Positions 60,138 to 64,000 of a stretch of 64,000 nt of DNA are shown piece by piece; the stretch's first letter is position 1, and each line of letters begins with the position of its first letter. Made by a program: the position numbers and the translations under genes. The notes below the pieces were generated by a model. It saw nothing but the letters and a program-made list of their open reading frames with translations. It was not told where the DNA came from and ran no database searches. Source of the stretch: JABGQS01 sp963674545 (GTDB lineage Bacteria; Bacillota; Clostridia; Christensenellales; SZUA-584); assembly GCA_963674545.2 (NCBI GenBank), contig CAXXFB010000001.1, positions 62,001-126,000 on the forward strand, read 5' to 3'.

Positions 60138-61823
60138 ATGCAGAGTAATTACAAAGTAGGATTATATTTAAGACTTTCACGTGACGATAATAATTCAGAC
60201 AGTGAAAGTATGAGCATATCAAATCAAAGAAGTATGCTCACAGACTATGTTAAAGAAAGGGGCTGGGAAATAGAAGAAATCTATATCGACGATGGCATAT
60301 CAGGCGTAACCTTTGACAGGCCGGCATTTAACCGCTTGATAAAGGATATTGAAACCGAACGTATCAATATGGTTGTTACGAAAGACTTGTCACGGCTTGG
60401 ACGCAACTACTTAAAGGTGGGAGAATATACTGATTATTTCTTCCCAAAACACAATGTCAGATATATAGCGGTCAATGATAACTATGATAATGACAAGGAA
60501 GACGATTTCGTAGCGTTCAGGAACATATTCAACGAACATTATGCAAAGGATACTTCAAAGAAGATCAAAGCGGTAAAGAAAACGCAGATGAAACAGGGAT
60601 TGTTTATCGGTAGCCAGACTGCAATGGGATACATGCGTGATCTGGAAGATAAGCACAAGCTGATCATTGATGAGGAAGCTGCAGAAATCATCAGGCGAAT
60701 GTTTCACAGATATTCCATAGGCGACAGCGCAAGGCACATAGCGGATACATTTAACAATGAAGGGGTTCCTACACCTAGAGAATATTTCTTCAATCGAATT
60801 GGCAAACCGAATCCGTATACAAGCGACTCGGTTTCCTGGGGCAGCTCTACGATTATCAGGATATTGGGCAATCAGGTCTATATAGGCCATATGTGCCAAG
60901 GTAAACGCCAAAAGAAATCTTTCAAGATGAAACGCAGGGATCTTGTACCGAAGGATGAATGGATAGTTGTTGAAAATACACACGAGCCGATAATAGATGA
61001 GATTACCTGGAACCGTGTACAGACCATTCTTAAACGCAATAAAAGAAGCGCTAAGCCGAGGCTGCGGGATGATAAGACAGTTGCTCTGTTCTCCAGCAAA
61101 GTGCGCTGTGCGGACTGTCAGGCGGTGATGACGTATACGTATTCCAAGAATACCGTGTATAAGCCGTACTACAAATATCGTTGCAGTACATACAGTAACC
61201 AGGGCAAGACAGCTTGCAGCTATCATGCAATACTGGAAGATGAATTAGAAGCTATCGTTTTGGCGGAGATTCAGAAGTTTTCAAAGATAGCGTCATGTTA
61301 TGAAGGTGAACTGCTGAAAAAGCTGATTGATATTAACAGTAACATAAAGTTGAAAAATAACAGTTTTATTGAAAAACAGATCCGCAGGACAAACCGAGAG
61401 CTTCAGGGAATAGCGCCGAAGATTGAAGTGTTGATTGAACAAATGGCTAACGGCAATATTTCTGAGCAGATGTTTAAGAAGCTTATGGATCAGTACGAGC
61501 AGAAGCAGAATGATTTATCTGAGAAGCTGGCGGAGCAGAAATCTGAATTGTCTCGTATCAAAGATGACATAGGAAATATACAGCACTTGATTAATTGCTT
61601 TAAAGAACGAATGTACATTGAAAATCTTGACAGAGAAACGATTGTAGAGCTAATTGACTACATTGAAGTTTTCAAGAAAGAAAAAGTAGGCGAAGAATAC
61701 CTGCAGAGAGTTGATATCCACTTTAACTTTGTTGGGCAGGTATCAGCAGAACAGTTCCAAGAGCTGAAGGATTACATCCAACAGCAAGAGAAAAACCAAA
61801 CCCAAATGGTACAGGTTATATGA
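60138..61823 (+). CDS. Large serine recombinase (TnpX/TndX-like)
   Basis: 561 aa from ATG 60138 (GGAAAGG upstream). N-terminal resolvase domain with nucleophilic Ser14 in LYLRLSRDD, then ISNQRSMLTDYV and KDLSRLGRNYLKVGEY. The recombinase domain holds TAMGYMRD and EGVPTPREYFFNR. A zinc ribbon has CADC and CSTYSNQGKTACSYH. A coiled coil (about 410-490) and a C-terminal DIHFNFVG strand end it. It excises and inserts circular elements at dinucleotide core sites. Intact, whereas mobilisation genes are decayed. Confidence 0.93.
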   Translation: MQSNYKVGLYLRLSRDDNNSDSESMSISNQRSMLTDYVKERGWEIEEIYIDDGISGVTFDRPAFNRLIKDIETERINMVVTKDLSRLGRNYLKVGEYTDYFFPKHNVRYIAVNDNYDNDKEDDFVAFRNIFNEHYAKDTSKKIKAVKKTQMKQGLFIGSQTAMGYMRDLEDKHKLIIDEEAAEIIRRMFHRYSIGDSARHIADTFNNEGVPTPREYFFNRIGKPNPYTSDSVSWGSSTIIRILGNQVYIGHMCQGKRQKKSFKMKRRDLVPKDEWIVVENTHEPIIDEITWNRVQTILKRNKRSAKPRLRDDKTVALFSSKVRCADCQAVMTYTYSKNTVYKPYYKYRCSTYSNQGKTACSYHAILEDELEAIVLAEIQKFSKIASCYEGELLKKLIDINSNIKLKNNSFIEKQIRRTNRELQGIAPKIEVLIEQMANGNISEQMFKKLMDQYEQKQNDLSEKLAEQKSELSRIKDDIGNIQHLINCFKERMYIENLDRETIVELIDYIEVFKKEKVGEEYLQRVDIHFNFVGQVSAEQFQELKDYIQQQEKNQTQMVQVI

Positions 61824-61844
61824 TTTGAATATTGGGAAAAAATA

Positions 61845-61868
61845 AAGACGACACATTGAGTGCCGTCT
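61845..61868 (+). terminator. Hairpin after the serine recombinase
   Basis: AGACGACAC-ATTGA-GTGCCGTCT, one internal mismatch, no T run. Occupies the same place as the larger hairpin before the parA remnant at 42793. Confidence 0.5.
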
Positions 61869-61924
61869 GTAGGTGGCGGAGCGAGGGGATTAATACCCGA
61901 ACTTTTTAGACACGGTAAAACAGA

Positions 61925-61994
61925 ATAATTACCCCAAAAGACGGGATTTTTAAGTGCCAAATTACAAAATCCACGCCAAAAAGGAGTAATTATC
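61925..61994 (+). promoter_or_regulatory. Structured parA leader that can mask the ribosome binding site
   Basis: ATAATTACCCC (61925-61935) pairs with GGAGTAATTAT (61983-61993, including the Shine-Dalgarno) in 10 of 11 positions. Inside it GGATTTT (61944-61950) pairs with AAAATCC (61966-61972). The same fold is possible in the decayed copy at 42882-42950, where a changed base restores the mismatched pair. Confidence 0.6.
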
Positions 61995-62780
61995 ATGAAA
62001 AACACGCAAATTATCGCCATCGCCAATCAAAAAGGCGGAGTTGGCAAGACCACCACCACTCACAATTTAGGAACAGCTCTTGCAAGACAAGGCAAGAAAA
62101 TCCTCATGCTGGATATCGATCCACAGAGCAACTTGACTATGTGCATGGGTTATCAAAATCCAGATGAACTGCCTTGTACAATGGCTCATATCATCAAAGG
62201 ATTAGTCGATGAGACTTTTACGCTATCAAAAGAAGATTATATCCTAAACGCAGAAGGTTGCGATCTGATCCCTTCCTCTATTCAGCTTAGTGGCATTGAA
62301 CCTTCACTGGTCAATGCAATGTCTCGTGAGAACATCTTAAAGAACTTTCTAAGCAAGATAAAAGATGACTACGATGTAATCCTTCTGGACACGATGCCTT
62401 CTCTAGGTATGCTGACAATCAATGCATTGACTGCAGCGACAAGTGTACTCATTCCGGTTCAGGCACATTATCTATCAGCAAAAGGATTAGAAATGCTGAT
62501 TAGCACAATCGCAAAGGTAAAGCGAAACATTAATCCCGAGCTTAGTTTCGATGGTATTCTAATCACTATGCACAACAGTCGGTTGAAATTCTCTAAGACA
62601 ATCGTAAGTGATCTGGAATCAGCATATGGTGAACACATCAATATCTATAAGACTACTATTCCGCAATCGGTAAAAGCTGTTGAGAATACTGCTGTAGGTC
62701 AAAGCCTTTTCAAGTATGACCCGAAATGCAAAGTATCCCTTGCGTATGAAGCATTTGCGCAGGAGGTTGCTAATGGCTAA
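61995..62780 (+). CDS. parA: ParA/Soj family partition ATPase
   Basis: 261 aa. Deviant Walker A NQKGGVGKTTTTHNLG at residue 9, MLDIDPQSNLT, and the Walker B region VILLDTMPSLGMLT. It forms ATP-dependent dimers on DNA that segregate or stabilise the element with ParB. AAAGGAG 8 nt before the ATG lies in the leader hairpin. Overlaps parB by 8 nt. Confidence 0.95.
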   Translation: MKNTQIIAIANQKGGVGKTTTTHNLGTALARQGKKILMLDIDPQSNLTMCMGYQNPDELPCTMAHIIKGLVDETFTLSKEDYILNAEGCDLIPSSIQLSGIEPSLVNAMSRENILKNFLSKIKDDYDVILLDTMPSLGMLTINALTAATSVLIPVQAHYLSAKGLEMLISTIAKVKRNINPELSFDGILITMHNSRLKFSKTIVSDLESAYGEHINIYKTTIPQSVKAVENTAVGQSLFKYDPKCKVSLAYEAFAQEVANG

Positions 62781-63750
62781 GAATACTAACCTAAAATCGT
62801 TTGATGATATATTCAAATCAAGCGAACAGCGAAATGCTGAAAAGACTACTGATAATGTTGAGAACATATCATCTTCATTGCCAATATCAAAGTTGAAGCC
62901 GTTCTCGAAGCATCCGTTCAAGCTATATGAAAATGAGAAGATGCTTGGACTGGCAGACAGCATAAAAGAGCAAGGCGTGATAGTCCCGATACTCGTCAGA
63001 CCGATAGACGATGAAAAGTATGAGTATGAGATTATTGCAGGGCATAATCGTGTTCAGGCATCAAGGCTTGTTGGCGTTAATGAAATACCGTGCAATATTC
63101 GTGAGTTGGATGATGAAACGGCGACCATAGCAATGGTAGATACAAATCTTCAGCAAAGGGATACTATCCTACCATCTGAAAAGGCATGGGCGTATAAGTA
63201 CAAGCTAGAAGCTATAAAATCACAGGGAAAGAGGAATGATCTATCTTCTGCACAAGTTGTGCAGAAGTTAGTAAGCACCACATCCAGAGATATTGTTGCC
63301 GAATCATTTGGAGAAAGTTCTGAGACAATAAGGCGTTATATACGATTAACAAATCTCATCCCGGAGCTGCTTGAAAAAGTAGATGAACGAAAGCTGGCAT
63401 TCATCCCGGCTGTTGAACTTTCATACCTTAATGAAGAGGAGCAAGGCTGGCTATATGATATTCTATCCCGTGAAGAAAAATTTGGTGTTCCTCTAAAACA
63501 AGCATCGAAACTGAAAGGAATTAGCCAAGGGGGTAAACTTACATATGAGAAAATTGATACGATTTTCATCGAAAAAGTTCATGAACCGCCAAAGGCTATA
63601 AAAGTGCCGTATAAAGCGATATGTGATTTCTTCCCGCCGGATACTACACCGAAAGAGTTTGAAAGAACAATTCAAAATGCTTTGACGGAATACTTTAAGA
63701 AACATCCTCAAAAACACAAGTCAAAAGCAACAGCAGCAATAGAGAGATAG
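62773..63750 (+). CDS. parB: ParB family partition protein
   Basis: 325 aa from ATG 62773 behind AGGAGG. N-terminal ParB/Srx domain: ISKLKPFSKHPFKLYENEKM, SIKEQGVIVPILVRP and EIIAGHNRVQASRLVG (CTP-binding type), then a central helix-turn-helix region (RDIVAESFGESSETIRRYIR) and AFIPAVELSYL. The C-terminal IQNALTEYFKKH is basic. It would load at a parS-like site and stimulate ParA. Such parAB pairs are common in clostridial integrative elements. Confidence 0.93.
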   Translation: MAKNTNLKSFDDIFKSSEQRNAEKTTDNVENISSSLPISKLKPFSKHPFKLYENEKMLGLADSIKEQGVIVPILVRPIDDEKYEYEIIAGHNRVQASRLVGVNEIPCNIRELDDETATIAMVDTNLQQRDTILPSEKAWAYKYKLEAIKSQGKRNDLSSAQVVQKLVSTTSRDIVAESFGESSETIRRYIRLTNLIPELLEKVDERKLAFIPAVELSYLNEEEQGWLYDILSREEKFGVPLKQASKLKGISQGGKLTYEKIDTIFIEKVHEPPKAIKVPYKAICDFFPPDTTPKEFERTIQNALTEYFKKHPQKHKSKATAAIER

Positions 63751-63755
63751 ATCAT

Positions 63756-63786
63756 GAGCGTCAACATTGGCGCTCTTATCATTTTT
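63756..63786 (+). terminator. Terminator after parB
   Basis: GAGCGTCAA / TTGGCGCTC 9-bp stem (one wobble) with minimal loop, then T-rich TTATCATTTTT. Confidence 0.7.
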
Positions 63787-63840
63787 AGCAGAAAACTTTT
63801 AATTTAGTGTATACACATACTGATATGAGTGATATACTAT

Positions 63841-63855
63841 TTATAATGATTATAA
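63841..63855 (+). promoter_or_regulatory. Perfect PerR box
   Basis: TTATAATGATTATAA, identical to the Bacillus Per consensus TTATAATNATTATAA and extended by one base each side. It lies 48 nt upstream of the Fur-family start. Confidence 0.85.
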
Positions 63856-63902
63856 ATATATTATGGTTCTAATACGACGCTTACAGAAAAGAGGTGTTAG
63901 CT

Positions 63903-64000
63903 ATGGAACAAAAGTACTTAAACTTATCTACGATACTTGAAGACAAAGAAATCAGACCCACCCACCAGAGACTTAAACTGCTGGAATACTTTTATGAGCA
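63903..64000 (+). CDS. perR: Fur-family regulator, PerR-like (partial, runs off the window)
   Basis: Start ATG 63903 with AGAGGTG upstream. The 32 visible residues, MEQKYLNLSTILEDKEIRPT then HQRLKLLEYFYE, match the N-terminal helix of Fur proteins (RxTxQRxxIL). The perfect Per box ahead of it points to autoregulated PerR, the peroxide-sensing repressor; the metal and His oxidation residues lie beyond the window, so Fur or Zur remain possible. Confidence 0.8.
   Translation, partial: MEQKYLNLSTILEDKEIRPTHQRLKLLEYFYE

Larger units (their letters stand above)
59002..63750 (+). mobile_element. Remnant of an integrative/mobilisable element (TnpX-TnpW type with parAB)
   Basis: Consecutive ribbon-helix-helix protein, unknown small protein, MobC-like tail, TnpW, large serine recombinase, parA and parB. 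No relaxase, coupling protein or type IV secretion gene is present, so the element is incomplete or its remainder lies elsewhere. Exact ends are not resolved. Confidence 0.6.

Noticed and set aside
61824..63902. A parS site near parAB
   Set aside because: No TGTTTCACGTGAAACA-like or other repeated 14-16 bp palindrome was found by eye; element-type ParB sites differ, so absence is not proof.
1..64000. tRNA, rRNA, CRISPR array or known riboswitch
   Set aside because: No cloverleaf, no spaced repeats and no conserved riboswitch core could be recognised in the intergenic regions.

Overview
The window reads as chromosome of an anaerobic Bacillota (class Clostridia), probably gut-associated. The grounds are: GGAGG-type ribosome binding sites before almost every gene, sigma-A-like promoters (TTGACA / 17 / TATAAT), a perfect PerR-type box, a split transketolase, PocR/AraC regulators, class I (Fe-S) fumarase-type subunits and TnpX/TnpW-type mobile DNA. 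The species cannot be named from sequence alone. No rRNA, tRNA or CRISPR array was seen.

Layout. (1) 1-10 kb, sugar and sugar-acid catabolism: deoC, a Gfo/Idh/MocA oxidoreductase, a class II aldolase with its own strong promoter, a HAD phosphatase, a tightly packed operon of AtuA-like (DUF1446) + DUF4387 + the two subunits of a class I fumarase/tartrate-dehydratase-type enzyme, then KDPG aldolase, 2-keto-3-deoxygluconate kinase and a zinc alcohol dehydrogenase. (2) 10-23.6 kb: a parvulin lipoprotein, AraC regulator + flavoprotein + UroD-fold protein, an orphan methyltransferase, an M20 amidohydrolase, a PocR-AraC regulator next to three more UroD-fold genes, a DUF6512 membrane protein and a CobW GTPase. 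(3) 23.6-31.4 kb: a complete phosphate regulon (pstS-pstC-pstA-pstB-phoU-phoB/phoP-phoR) behind a pho-box-like direct repeat; PstS is a tandem double-domain protein and PstA carries a PDZ-like insertion. (4) 31.5-42.7 kb: a DUF1566-type membrane protein, an autoregulated MerR/TipA regulator, an alpha-oxoamine synthase, a D-2-hydroxyacid dehydrogenase, split transketolase, gnd, zwf, a cyclase-family hydrolase coupled to zwf, and a BASS transporter. Together the transketolase, gnd and zwf give an oxidative pentose phosphate module.

(5) 42.7-50.6 kb, accessory island: a decayed copy of a parA leader, then UroD-fold + PIG-L deacetylase + GH42 + UroD-fold + (alpha/alpha)6 glycosidase genes, which looks like a glycan-processing locus. 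It ends in an IS3-family element (50.6-51.8 kb) that truncates genes on both sides and has no target duplication. (6) 51.8-58.0 kb: an ABC export/immunity-like operon with two permeases, one intact and one catalytically degenerate ATPase, a CARDB-like surface protein and an FtsX permease. (7) 58.0-63.75 kb: gene debris (signal peptidase fragment, a 20-bp perfect palindrome), then a mobile-element remnant with a ribbon-helix-helix protein, a MobC-like tail, TnpW, a large serine recombinase, and parAB behind a leader that can fold over the parA ribosome binding site. (8) The window ends in the start of a Fur-family (PerR-like) gene under a perfect Per box.

Most original leads: the UroD-fold/glycosidase island, the AtuA-DUF4387-dehydratase operon, the parA leader hairpin preserved in two diverged copies, the PDZ-containing PstA with double PstS, and the possible replacement of a lactonase by the cyclase-family gene fused translationally to zwf.
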